DNA of 16,648 nt from the NCBI GenBank assembly GCA_049595035.1, contig JBMYKD010000029.1, forward strand, positions 1 through 16,648, written 5' to 3'. Made by a program: the position numbers and the translations under genes. This stretch comes from UBA12202 sp049595035. Its GTDB lineage: Bacteria; Pseudomonadota; Alphaproteobacteria; Puniceispirillales; UBA1172. Within the stretch, counting starts at the first letter, position 1; each line of letters starts with the position of its first letter. Shown one piece after another: positions 6,891 through 14,163 of this stretch. The notes below the pieces were generated by a model that was given only the letters and a program-made list of their open reading frames with translations, ran no database searches and was not told the origin of the DNA.

Positions 6891-9234
6891 TATCCGTATC
6901 CATTAATATCTCTCTCTTTCCGGCATGATTGGCAGGACTAACCAGTCCGTTTCGTTCCATATCCTCGATAATGGTGGCGGCGCGATTATAGCCTATTCGT
7001 AAATGTCGCTGGATAAATGACGTTGACGCCTTGCCTTCCCGCCGCACCAGTTCCACCGCCTGATCATAAAGACTGGCATCACCATCCAGATCAGAGGTGC
7101 CTTGATCACCATTGGATTGGGGGTCTGCTTCCACCGTGACACTATCATCATATTCGGGTTCACCCTGTTGACGGAGGAAGCTTGCCACTTTTTCAACTTC
7201 ATCATCACTAACAAAAGGACCATGAACACGAACAATCCGGCCGCCACCTTCCATATATAACATATCACCGCGACCAAGCAGATGTTCTGCCCCCTGCTCG
7301 CCAAGAATGGTTCGGCTATCAATCCGGGATGTCACCTGAAAAGAAATCCGGGTCGGGAAATTGGCTTTAATCGTACCCGTGATGACATCAACAGATGGAC
7401 GCTGGGTAGCCATGATGACATGGATGCCAGCGGCTCGCGCCATTTGTGCCAGCCGTTGCACCATCGCTTCGATATCCTTGCCCGCAACCAGCATCAGATC
7501 AGCGACTTCATCAATCACTACAACAATATATGGGAGAAGATTAAGGTCTAGCTGTTCTTCTTCGTAAACAGGCTGGCCACTTTCCTCATCAAAGCCGGTT
7601 TGGACACGGCGGCTTAATGATTCTCCCTTACGCTTGGCATCCAGAATATATTTATTAAATCCATCAATGTTCCGCACCCCGACCTTCGCCATATTACGAT
7701 AGCGATTTTCCATTTCCCGCACCGCCCATTTTAGCGCAACAACGGCTTTATTCGGGTCGGTTACCACCGGCGTCAACAGATGCGGGATACCATCATAAAC
7801 TGATAGTTCCAGCATTTTCGGGTCAATCATGATCAGGCGGCATGTTTCAGGCGTATGCGTATATAAAAGCGACAGAATCATGCCATTGATACCGACAGAT
7901 TTACCCGAACCGGTCGTACCAGCGACCAGCAGATGCGGCATACGGGTCAGATCAGCCACGACCGGATTGCCTGCAATATCCATCCCTAGTGCCATAGGAA
8001 GAGAGGCTTTGCTGTTATCCCAGTCATCATGATCCAGAATATCGCGGATCAACACCGTTTGGCGGTTGGTATTTGGCAATTCTATGCCGATGGTATTCTG
8101 GCCGGGGACGACCGCCACACGCACCGATAATGCGGACATTGACCGCGCGATATCATCCGAAAGACTGATCACGCGCTGGGTTTTTGTGCCCGGTGCAGGA
8201 TTAAGTTCATATCGGGTAACAACAGGGCCGAATCTGGCCTTTTCTATATTTCCGCCGATACCGAATTCTGACAGCACCCCTTCCAGCATGCGGGACGTGT
8301 TATCAAGCGCTTCTGCATCTGGCGCAATAAGGGTTTCATTCGGTTCTGCCAGTAATGCCGGCGATGGCAGGTGATAGCCACTTGGACTGGCCAGATCAAG
8401 TGAGGCCTGTTTACCCGTGGCTGTTTTTTTCCGTCGTTTTGATGTTTTACCTGATGATATATCTGCTTCTGCTTCATCTTTGCCGGCCACAATAATCGGC
8501 TCGCGTCTTGGTGCTGGCGATTTGCGTTTGGTGCGCGGTTTTGATGGCTTCTTTTCAGCAGCAAGTGTTTTTGCTTTTGCAATACCTCTGAATAGATTAA
8601 TTACGGCGGCGCGGGTCAATTGATACCCTTTGCCCAGAATCCGCAATTCATTTGTTCCGATAGAAGCAATATAAATATATCCGATAACTGCAATAATCAT
8701 CAGGCATAACGCTATCAGATACTGGCCATTAATCAGGACAGGCGATTCAATAATCGGCTGGTTCAGCACCGGATATTCAAAGATCAGATGATACATGGCC
8801 TGACCTGTGCCATTGCCATAAACAAACATATCAAAAAATAGCGGTATGGCGCGTATCACTGTTGCCATCAGTATTAAAACAAAAGGCATGAGTATAAGCC
8901 GCCTGATCACTCCACCCTGCCAGCGGTTCTGCCACATCCGATAAGACCAGATCAAAGGAATAACGGCCAGTGCCATAGCCACGATAAAGCCGAATGCTTG
9001 GATCAGCCAACTTGATATATTTGCCCCATAGATGCCAAAAATATTATTGGTCTGGGCAATATCATTAGCTGTGCTGTTAATCGAAGGGTCAGATGGATTA
9101 TGGCTCAACACCATAAGCATCAGGCATATGCCCACCACAAATAAGACACTTGCGGCAAGTTTATACAATACCCGGGCAAACCATGCTGATATCGCCGGAG
9201 AGATGATAGGGGCTTTATCGCCTTGCTGCACCAT
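6883..9234 (-). CDS. ftsK: DNA translocase FtsK
   Basis: FtsK is a septal membrane protein that pumps chromosomal DNA during division and activates XerCD recombination at dif. At 783 residues it has four N-terminal membrane segments (about 27-45, 75-97, 110-130, 172-192). A basic, low-complexity linker follows (about 220-300), then the alpha/beta motor domain with Walker A GTTGSGKS (439-446) and Walker B IVVVIDE (570-576). A C-terminal winged-helix gamma domain spans about 720-780. The linker is short, as in SpoIIIE-sized proteins. The ATG at 9234 has GAGGT about 12 bases upstream. It is the first gene of the minus-strand block and diverges from gmhB across 71 bp. Confidence 0.97.
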   Translation of the reverse strand: MVQQGDKAPIISPAISAWFARVLYKLAASVLFVVGICLMLMVLSHNPSDPSINSTANDIAQTNNIFGIYGANISSWLIQAFGFIVAMALAVIPLIWSYRMWQNRWQGGVIRRLILMPFVLILMATVIRAIPLFFDMFVYGNGTGQAMYHLIFEYPVLNQPIIESPVLINGQYLIALCLMIIAVIGYIYIASIGTNELRILGKGYQLTRAAVINLFRGIAKAKTLAAEKKPSKPRTKRKSPAPRREPIIVAGKDEAEADISSGKTSKRRKKTATGKQASLDLASPSGYHLPSPALLAEPNETLIAPDAEALDNTSRMLEGVLSEFGIGGNIEKARFGPVVTRYELNPAPGTKTQRVISLSDDIARSMSALSVRVAVVPGQNTIGIELPNTNRQTVLIRDILDHDDWDNSKASLPMALGMDIAGNPVVADLTRMPHLLVAGTTGSGKSVGINGMILSLLYTHTPETCRLIMIDPKMLELSVYDGIPHLLTPVVTDPNKAVVALKWAVREMENRYRNMAKVGVRNIDGFNKYILDAKRKGESLSRRVQTGFDEESGQPVYEEEQLDLNLLPYIVVVIDEVADLMLVAGKDIEAMVQRLAQMARAAGIHVIMATQRPSVDVITGTIKANFPTRISFQVTSRIDSRTILGEQGAEHLLGRGDMLYMEGGGRIVRVHGPFVSDDEVEKVASFLRQQGEPEYDDSVTVEADPQSNGDQGTSDLDGDASLYDQAVELVRREGKASTSFIQRHLRIGYNRAATIIEDMERNGLVSPANHAGKREILMDTDNG

Positions 9235-9270
9235 GGTTGAATCTTACCTCATATTCTGTCGCGATTACTA

Positions 9271-9298
9271 TTGAAATCTTTGTAAAAACGCGGATAAT
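9271..9298 (+). promoter_or_regulatory. Candidate promoter of the gmhB-hydroxylase pair, likely leaderless
   Basis: TTGAAA (9271-9276) and GATAAT (9293-9298) are 16 bases apart, matching the sigma70 consensus at 4 and 5 of 6 positions. Only seven bases separate the -10 from the ATG at 9306, so the transcript would begin at the start codon. The only purine-rich stretch (TAGG) is too close to the ATG for a ribosome site. The ftsK promoter must lie in the same 71-bp spacer on the other strand, but I see no clear match. Confidence 0.5.
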
Positions 9299-9305
9299 CT
9301 AGGCC

Positions 9306-9839
9306 ATGCTTAGTCTTCGCCCTGCTATATTCCTTGATCGCGATGGTGTTATCAATGTTGATCATGGATATCCGCATAAGCCAGAAGATTTTGCCTTTAT
9401 GCCAGATGCGGAAACCGCCATCAAGCATGCCCATCATCAGAAACTACCAATTTTTATTGTCACCAATCAGGGCGGCATTGGTCTTGGCTATTTTGATATA
9501 GCAGCAATGCGGCAGTTTCATGACCATATGCTGGCAAAAATTGCTGATGCTGGTGGCCATATAACTGATATTGCCTTCTGCCCCCATCATCCCAGATCAC
9601 CTGATCCGCTGATGCGCGATTGTGATTGCCGAAAACCCAAGCCGGGCATGATCCTTGATCTGGCAAAACGGCACCAGATTGATTTATCAAGAAGCATCAT
9701 GATCGGTGACCGCCCCACCGATGTGGAAGCGGCCAATTCTGCTGGCTGTCATGGGTTAATATACAAAGGCGGAAGTTTGCTTCCTGTTATGGATAGTGCA
9801 TTGCAACATATTGCTAATATGGCTAAAACCATCTTATGA
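9306..9839 (+). CDS. gmhB: D-glycero-D-manno-heptose 1,7-bisphosphate 7-phosphatase, HAD family
   Basis: This enzyme is predicted to remove the 7-phosphate of heptose bisphosphate in the ADP-heptose pathway for lipopolysaccharide core. The 177-residue HAD-IIIA protein has the nucleophile motif FLDRDGVIN (D11, D13), motif II TNQGGIG (53-59) and a zinc-binding loop with C92, H94, C106 and C108. The KPKPGM segment and the acidic motif IGDRPTD (133-139) follow. The zinc loop separates GmhB from simple phosphatases, but histidinol-phosphate phosphatases share the same fold, so the substrate is inferred. Its TGA overlaps the ATG of the next gene. No other heptose or LPS gene lies nearby. Confidence 0.85.
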   Translation: MLSLRPAIFLDRDGVINVDHGYPHKPEDFAFMPDAETAIKHAHHQKLPIFIVTNQGGIGLGYFDIAAMRQFHDHMLAKIADAGGHITDIAFCPHHPRSPDPLMRDCDCRKPKPGMILDLAKRHQIDLSRSIMIGDRPTDVEAANSAGCHGLIYKGGSLLPVMDSALQHIANMAKTIL

Positions 9840-11074
9840 CAGGGCAGAATCACCATTCAGATAATCGGCAATTGATGGGGCATGGCATTCATATTGTGGG
9901 TGGCGGGCTAACCGGATATGCGGCGGCACTGACATTGGCACAGGCTGGATTTCCGACACATTTATATCAACCTGATGTGCCAGCTGATGACACATTACGC
10001 ACCACTACAATCAATCCGACAGCTTACGATATGCTTGATCAGCTTGGCATCATAGAGAGATTGCCAGATGATGCACTTACCCCCATTCAACAGATTATCG
10101 TTACTGATGATGCGGAACGGACAAACCCGCTTGATGCCATCATGTCATGGGGGAATGATAAAAAAAATGATGATACAGATGCGCCATTAGCATGGGTGAT
10201 TGGCAACGCGGTGCTAGTCCGTGCTATGCGGAACATGATTGCCAAGAATGATCATATCACCTTGCATCAGCTTGCCATTACCGGCTATCAGCCGCGGCAT
10301 CCGGAATATGATCATGCCGCCGCCGCGCTCATTACCGCGGATGACACGGTTATTCCGGCCAGTTTAATCATTGCGGCAGATGGCAGGAATAGCCCGCTTC
10401 GTCAATTTGCCGGCATTCGTCACATCACGCGCAATCTTGGACAGACAGCAATCGTCAGTCAGATCAAGATGACCGACCCCCATCACCACCGCGCATGGCA
10501 GAGATTCCTTGCTGGTGGGCCAATCGCGTTGATGCCTATGGCAGACCCTTATATGTCATCACTTGTCTGGAGCATGACAAACGAAGATGCCAGCCGGTTA
10601 ATGAACGCTGATGATTCCCGCTTTGCGATGGCGCTGGATGATGCGACCGGTTTGGCCTTTGGGCGCATCACTGATATTGGGGAAATACAGGCGTTTCCAG
10701 TTATTCCAACCCATGCGGTTTGGCCAGTGGCCGGACGGCTAGTTCTTATTGGTGATGCTGCCCATGCGATCAATCCACTAGCCGGACAAGGATATAACCT
10801 TGCTCTTGCTGATATCAAAACCCTTGCGCGTCTGCTAACCACAGCTCAGCGTGATGGAATTGATATTGGGTCAGGCTATCTTTTAAACCGCTATGCGATA
10901 GCACGAACACCGGAAGTCACCACCATGACTTTAGCGACTGATGGTCTCAATATGCTGTTTTCTTTTGGTAAAAAGCGGCGGCGTCTTGCTGGCATGGGCA
11001 TGGCATTGGCCAATATGCCAAAGGTGAAAGCTCTTGCTGAATATATGGCAAGTGGCCGATTATTTGGCCGTTAG
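9836..11074 (+). CDS. UbiH/UbiF/COQ6-family FAD-dependent hydroxylase
   Basis: This is a flavin monooxygenase, probably hydroxylating the aromatic ring during ubiquinone biosynthesis at the inner membrane face. The 412-residue protein has the Rossmann FAD motif VGGGLTG (21-27), the middle AADGRNSPLR motif (180-189) and the second FAD motif IGDAAHAINPLAGQGYNLAL (305-324), the standard order for this family. Which ring position it acts on (UbiH, UbiF, UbiI or an alphaproteobacterial UbiL type) cannot be read from the sequence, so no symbol is given. Its ATG overlaps the gmhB stop (ATGA). An internal Met at codon 14, just before the FAD motif, is an alternative start. It converges on the DUF971 gene with only three bases between the stops. 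Confidence 0.87.
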   Translation: MTGQNHHSDNRQLMGHGIHIVGGGLTGYAAALTLAQAGFPTHLYQPDVPADDTLRTTTINPTAYDMLDQLGIIERLPDDALTPIQQIIVTDDAERTNPLDAIMSWGNDKKNDDTDAPLAWVIGNAVLVRAMRNMIAKNDHITLHQLAITGYQPRHPEYDHAAAALITADDTVIPASLIIAADGRNSPLRQFAGIRHITRNLGQTAIVSQIKMTDPHHHRAWQRFLAGGPIALMPMADPYMSSLVWSMTNEDASRLMNADDSRFAMALDDATGLAFGRITDIGEIQAFPVIPTHAVWPVAGRLVLIGDAAHAINPLAGQGYNLALADIKTLARLLTTAQRDGIDIGSGYLLNRYAIARTPEVTTMTLATDGLNMLFSFGKKRRRLAGMGMALANMPKVKALAEYMASGRLFGR

Positions 11075-11092
11075 ATGCTATTGGTTAGCATC
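11074..11092. terminator. Hairpin at the convergence of two genes
   Basis: GATGCTA (11074-11080) pairs perfectly with TAGCATC (11086-11092) around a five-base loop. The stem contains the DUF971 stop codon and the last base of the hydroxylase stop. It lacks a U-run on either side, so it may be a bidirectional end-stabilising structure rather than a true intrinsic terminator. Confidence 0.4.
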
Positions 11093-11449
11093 ACGAGACA
11101 AGCCTAGACTTTCTACCCTTGATAAATAATCTGCCATCATGGTTTCATGCTCATTGGCGAAACGGTATAGAATATCCCATGAAAATAGGCCTGTATCATG
11201 ACCATCACTGAAAATAAGCCGAACCGCGTAATGCCCCACAGGTTCAACACCGGTGATCAGAACATGTTTCTTTCCCGGCAGAGTCTGTTTTTCTTCGGCG
11301 GCATGACCCTGTACTTCTGCTGATGGGGATTCTACCCGCAATAATTCAGCGGCAAGAGTGGCAGAACAACCATCTTCAAATATGACCGTTAATTCCGTTT
11401 TATCAGCTGAAAGGGTAATATCTGTCGGCCAGGCGGTTGTTGTTGTCAT
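11078..11449 (-). CDS. DUF971 (gamma-butyrobetaine hydroxylase-like N-terminal domain) protein
   Basis: This is a 123-residue protein made of one DUF971/GBBH-like N-terminal domain. Visible family features are the start WPTDITLSADKTELTVIFEDG, the ELLRVESPSAEVQGH segment (DUF971 proteins typically have ELLRVxSPSAEVQGH), and the C-terminal IFSDGHDTGLFSWDILYRF. The same domain occurs in eukaryotic carnitine-synthesis enzymes and attached to Mrp-type iron-sulfur proteins, but the stand-alone bacterial form has no firmly established role that I can assign. The ATG overlaps the stop of the Trm112-like gene (ATGA). It is the last gene of a minus-strand run with thioredoxin, LON-domain and Trm112-like genes, which suggests a protein or cofactor quality-control link (inference). 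Confidence 0.88.
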   Translation of the reverse strand: MTTTTAWPTDITLSADKTELTVIFEDGCSATLAAELLRVESPSAEVQGHAAEEKQTLPGKKHVLITGVEPVGHYAVRLIFSDGHDTGLFSWDILYRFANEHETMMADYLSRVESLGLSRDANQ

Positions 11450-11649
11450 TTATCCAAATCCAGCTTACGGGCTTCATCCACCAGCAAGATAGGAATACCG
11501 TCACGCACGGGAAAGGCAAGTCCTGCCTGTTCGCTAATCAGTTCATGATTGACCTTGTCATAGGTAAGTGGGCCTTGGCAAACCGGACAAACCAGTATAT
11601 CGAGCAGAACCGGATCAAGTATTCTGGATTCATTTTCAGTGTTTGACAT
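11446..11649 (-). CDS. Trm112/UPF0434 (YcaR-like) small protein
   Basis: This is a 67-residue protein of the Trm112/YcaR family. In eukaryotes and archaea Trm112 is a small zinc protein that activates tRNA, rRNA and protein methyltransferases; the bacterial partners are poorly defined. The typical LDPVLLDILVCPVCQGPL block (C21, C24) and the closing AFPVRDGIPILLVDEAR are both present. Only one CxxC pair is seen, so a four-cysteine zinc site cannot form within one chain. The start lies inside the end of the LON-domain gene (14-bp overlap), and the stop overlaps the DUF971 start, which is strong evidence for coupled expression. Confidence 0.9.
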   Translation of the reverse strand: MSNTENESRILDPVLLDILVCPVCQGPLTYDKVNHELISEQAGLAFPVRDGIPILLVDEARKLDLDK

Positions 11650-12313
11650 GACCCTGTTTCTGCATATTTGTGTTAGCCATTTCGCATTCCATTTCCAGGA
11701 TAGTGGATATCAGATCACCGCGTGTTGAAACATCCTTGGCTTCAAGAAGCATTTGTTTTTCGGCTACGGCAAGCGGGCATATCATGGATAATGTGGTAAT
11801 CAGTTTTTCTTCCGGACAGGATTCAATAGAAGACCAATCAGCAGAAAAGCCTTTGATCTGAAAATATCGTTTCAGGATTTTCATCAATCGGGACCGATCA
11901 AATAATACATCCTGCACATGCAGATCATCAGCATATTCATCATAGCTGACCTTGCACTGACGATAACCAGATTTGCCTTCAATTTCTTCAATAACATTAA
12001 ACCGGATCATACCATCAAGAGATATCAGATAACGCCCGTCATTGGTTTCTTCAAAGCTGGATATACGTCCGGCACATCCTACCGAATACAATAGAGGTGA
12101 CATTTCATCCTGCGTCACGCCAGTATTGCTCTGAATCATTCCGATCAGGCGATGCTGTGTTGATAACGTATCCGACACCATATTCAGATAGCGCGGTTCA
12201 AACACGTTTAATGGCAATCTTCCACTGGGTAAAAGCAAAGCTCCATCCAATGGAAAAATCGGGATATTACCTGGCAGATCCTGTAATTCTGGATCAAGTG
12301 AATTCCGTTTCAT
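11636..12313 (-). CDS. LON N-terminal-domain (substrate-binding) protein
   Basis: This is a 225-residue protein built of the Lon substrate-binding domain alone, without ATPase or protease parts. The diagnostic N-terminal stretch is IPIFPLDGALLLPSGRLPLN followed by VFEPRYLNMV. Beta-strand-rich sequence with GCAGRISSFEE follows, then a helical C-terminal half. Such stand-alone LON-domain proteins are widespread in Alphaproteobacteria, often called peptidase S16 in databases although they carry no catalytic Ser-Lys dyad; their role is unknown. The start has an excellent GGAAAGGG about 6 bases upstream. It lies 51 bp after the thioredoxin gene and overlaps the Trm112-like gene by 14 bp. Confidence 0.9.
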   Translation of the reverse strand: MKRNSLDPELQDLPGNIPIFPLDGALLLPSGRLPLNVFEPRYLNMVSDTLSTQHRLIGMIQSNTGVTQDEMSPLLYSVGCAGRISSFEETNDGRYLISLDGMIRFNVIEEIEGKSGYRQCKVSYDEYADDLHVQDVLFDRSRLMKILKRYFQIKGFSADWSSIESCPEEKLITTLSMICPLAVAEKQMLLEAKDVSTRGDLISTILEMECEMANTNMQKQGHVKH

Positions 12314-12364
12314 GACTTACCCTTTCCATTTGATATGGATAAATTTGGTTTTATTTAGATGTCT

Positions 12365-13276
12365 TCACGAAAACAGAAGCGAGGATAATTGTTTACGCCC
12401 CTCCTTAACTTCGGGTGCTGTTACACCCAGTGCGGCAAATATTTCAAGCAACTGCAGACGCGCCGCGTCATCATTCCAGTTCCTGTCTTTTCTAATCATA
12501 TCCAGTAAGGTGGATATAGCATCCGTCGATGAGCCAGCGCCAAATTGGGCTATGGCAAGATCATAACGTTTCTGCATATTGTCCGGATCATCAGCAACAG
12601 CTTGCTGTAACCCGGATAACTCACCCGCCTGTTGAGATGCTTTTAATGCAAATTCAAGTCTTTTTGCAACATCTTCAACAGAAGCACTAGATCTCAGCTC
12701 ATCAGGAAGATTATCCAGCATATCCTTAGCATTCTCTAAGTCATTTAACCCGATCAGACAGCGCAGCAACCCCGCCACAGCCTTTTCGTTGCTTTCTTCA
12801 ATCTGAAGCACGGATTGAAAGGCACCAATAGCTACCCCGAATTCTTTTTCAGCGAATGCCGCTTCAGCTTGCTCAAGAAGGCTTTCAACACTTTCTCCAC
12901 CGCCTGATTGCGCCGCCAGCTGTTGCACCATATCACGCAATTCTGATTCAGGCTTTGCTCCAACAAACCCGTCTATCGGCTGACCATCCTTGAACACATA
13001 TACGGTCGGTACAGATTGCACACGAAGCTGGGCGGCAATTTCCTGATTTTCATCAATATTAACTTTAGCAAGCTTGACCTTGCCACCAGTTTCAGCGATG
13101 ACTTTTTCCAGAATGGGCATTAATTGCTTACATGGGCCACACCAAGGCGCCCAGAAATCAACGATTACCGGAAGGTTTTGCGAAGCTTCAACAACTTCGC
13201 TCATAAAACTGGTGCTTGTTACATCGACGCTTCCGCCACCACCAGAATGATCTGTTGTGTCATACAATGAAACCAT
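12365..13276 (-). CDS. cnoX: CnoX-like thioredoxin with C-terminal TPR region
   Basis: This protein is a thioredoxin domain (about 15-115) joined to a helical, TPR-like C-terminal region (about 120-303), the architecture of CnoX/YbbN, a chaperone-redox protein that protects clients from oxidation and passes them to folding machinery. The active site is the complete FWAPWCGPCK (C46, C49), so unlike E. coli YbbN it should be redox-active. The cis-proline is P90 in QSVPTVYVF. From the ATG at 13276 it has 303 residues. An in-frame TTG at 13294 adds six residues and has a GGGA at good spacing, so it remains a real alternative start. A promoter-like pair lies at 13342-13369. The LON-domain gene follows 51 bp downstream. 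Confidence 0.88.
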   Translation of the reverse strand: MVSLYDTTDHSGGGGSVDVTSTSFMSEVVEASQNLPVIVDFWAPWCGPCKQLMPILEKVIAETGGKVKLAKVNIDENQEIAAQLRVQSVPTVYVFKDGQPIDGFVGAKPESELRDMVQQLAAQSGGGESVESLLEQAEAAFAEKEFGVAIGAFQSVLQIEESNEKAVAGLLRCLIGLNDLENAKDMLDNLPDELRSSASVEDVAKRLEFALKASQQAGELSGLQQAVADDPDNMQKRYDLAIAQFGAGSSTDAISTLLDMIRKDRNWNDDAARLQLLEIFAALGVTAPEVKEGRKQLSSLLFS

Positions 13277-13341
13277 TGTCTTATTAACTTTCAATTCATT
13301 TCCCGGTGAGAAATCTTGTTATTACCGGTGTCTTTAAAAAA

Positions 13342-13369
13342 GATATAAATTATTTTTAAAAAATGACAA
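13342..13369 (-). promoter_or_regulatory. Candidate promoter of the cnoX-LON-Trm112-DUF971 operon
   Basis: Minus-strand TTGTCA (13364-13369), a 16-base A/T-rich spacer and TATATC (13342-13347) predict a start near 13335. That leaves a leader of about 60 bases before the ATG. The -35 element is formed by the 3' arm of the terminator hairpin that ends the upstream deacylase gene. Confidence 0.45.
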
Positions 13370-13386
13370 GCGTTTAGCCGTCATTT
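13358..13386 (-). terminator. Intrinsic terminator after the deacylase gene
   Basis: On the minus strand AAATGAC (13380-13386) can pair with GTCATTT (13361-13367). The 12-base spacing includes a further GC/GC pairing, and a run of six T follows at 13358-13363, partly in the stem. It starts 8 bases after the stop codon at 13395. Confidence 0.5.
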
Positions 13387-13394
13387 CTTTTGAT

Positions 13395-13922
13395 TTAATT
13401 CATTATTTCGGCAAGCGGCAAAATGGATATATCATGTCCTGTATGGGCAAAAAATCGTATCAGGTCCGCTATCGCAATGGTTACGGTCTGGTCATTGGTT
13501 AAGGGATGAAAATTCGCCCTTTCCATATCCGCAAGAGTTTTATCAAAATAAACCGTCACTCTATGATCAGGATCATTGATTACCGAAAATGGTGTGACCG
13601 ACCCCGGTATCACCCCCAGATATTCCATCAACCGGTCAGGACTACCGAATGATAGTCGGTCGGTTCCCATAGCTGTTGCCATGGATTTGAGGTCTATTGG
13701 CTGATCTTCTTCTGCTATGATGAGGAAGTTTTTCTTTTTACGGTCACGCAGATAAAGGTTTTTTGCATGACCACCTTCCATGTCACCGCGATATTGCCGG
13801 GAATCTTCAACCGTCCGTAATGGAGGATGATCATGCCGGATAACCGGAATATTCAGCTGGTCAAATATCGCATAAAGCGCATCCGGAGTAATCGGCGGCT
13901 GGCCGGAATAACATGTGGTCAT
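13395..13922 (-). CDS. Prolyl-tRNA-synthetase-associated deacylase (YbaK/ProX family)
   Basis: This is a trans-editing protein that hydrolyses mischarged tRNA; members close to this type (ProXp-ala, also called PrdX) remove alanine from tRNA-Pro. The 175-residue single-domain protein has family blocks HPPLRTVEDS (32-41), GGHAKNLYLRDRKKKNF (50-66, with the catalytic-region lysine K54) and GVIPGSVTPF (103-112). The length is typical of the free-standing form. The exact amino acid removed is inferred from family, not from residues I can test. No strong ribosome site precedes the ATG at 13922. It is followed by a terminator at 13358-13386, so it is probably monocistronic, and it is divergent from the gene set starting at 13996. 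Confidence 0.9.
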   Translation of the reverse strand: MTTCYSGQPPITPDALYAIFDQLNIPVIRHDHPPLRTVEDSRQYRGDMEGGHAKNLYLRDRKKKNFLIIAEEDQPIDLKSMATAMGTDRLSFGSPDRLMEYLGVIPGSVTPFSVINDPDHRVTVYFDKTLADMERANFHPLTNDQTVTIAIADLIRFFAHTGHDISILPLAEIMN

Positions 13923-13970
13923 AATGCTAATATCTATCTCATTAACCTGATCATGGCTTATATCTTAATC

Positions 13971-13981
13971 ATAACAGTTAT
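13971..13981. repeat. Small inverted repeat in the divergent spacer
   Basis: ATAACAGTTAT is an 11-base dyad (5-1-5) in the 73-bp spacer between the divergent deacylase gene and the small ORF at 13996. Its position would suit a regulator site, but no family match is evident and A/T-rich short dyads arise easily. I see no convincing full promoter in this spacer. Confidence 0.2.
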
Positions 13982-13995
13982 ATAAAGGATAGGTC

Positions 13996-14163
13996 TTGTC
14001 ATACATTCCCATAAGTGGCGCGTTGTCGCATCCGTTTCCGGAAGAAGTCATAAAGACTGCTATCGGGATTCACATAAAATTACAAAATGCAACGATTGAC
14101 CACGGCACAGCCTATCGGGCATATCTTCATTTCATCTTTCGCAAAGGCGCCGATGAGTCATGA
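13996..14163 (+). CDS. Small hypothetical protein (55 aa), TTG start, coupled to the oxidoreductase
   Basis: A frame with no stops runs from a TTG at 13996 to a TGA at 14161-14163 that overlaps the ATG of the oxidoreductase gene (ATGA), exactly the junction seen between other coupled genes here. The TTG has AAGGA six bases upstream, a good ribosome site, whereas the oxidoreductase ATG itself has none. The 55-residue product reads MSYIPISGALSHPFPEEV at the start and ends in YLHFIFRKGADES. It has four histidines (12, 26, 36, 45), is mildly basic, and shows no signal peptide or membrane segment. I do not recognise the family. Openness alone could be chance; the ribosome site and the overlap are what support it. 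Confidence 0.5.
   Translation: MSYIPISGALSHPFPEEVIKTAIGIHIKLQNATIDHGTAYRAYLHFIFRKGADES

Noticed and set aside
10549..10842. Minus-strand open frame opposite the FAD hydroxylase
   Set aside because: Antisense shadow; it opposes the conserved FAD-binding motif region and has no ribosome site or domain.
13271..13335. Regulatory hairpin (ATTTC/GAAAT) in the cnoX leader
   Set aside because: The stem is only five weak pairs; CACCGG occurs twice but without a convincing structure.
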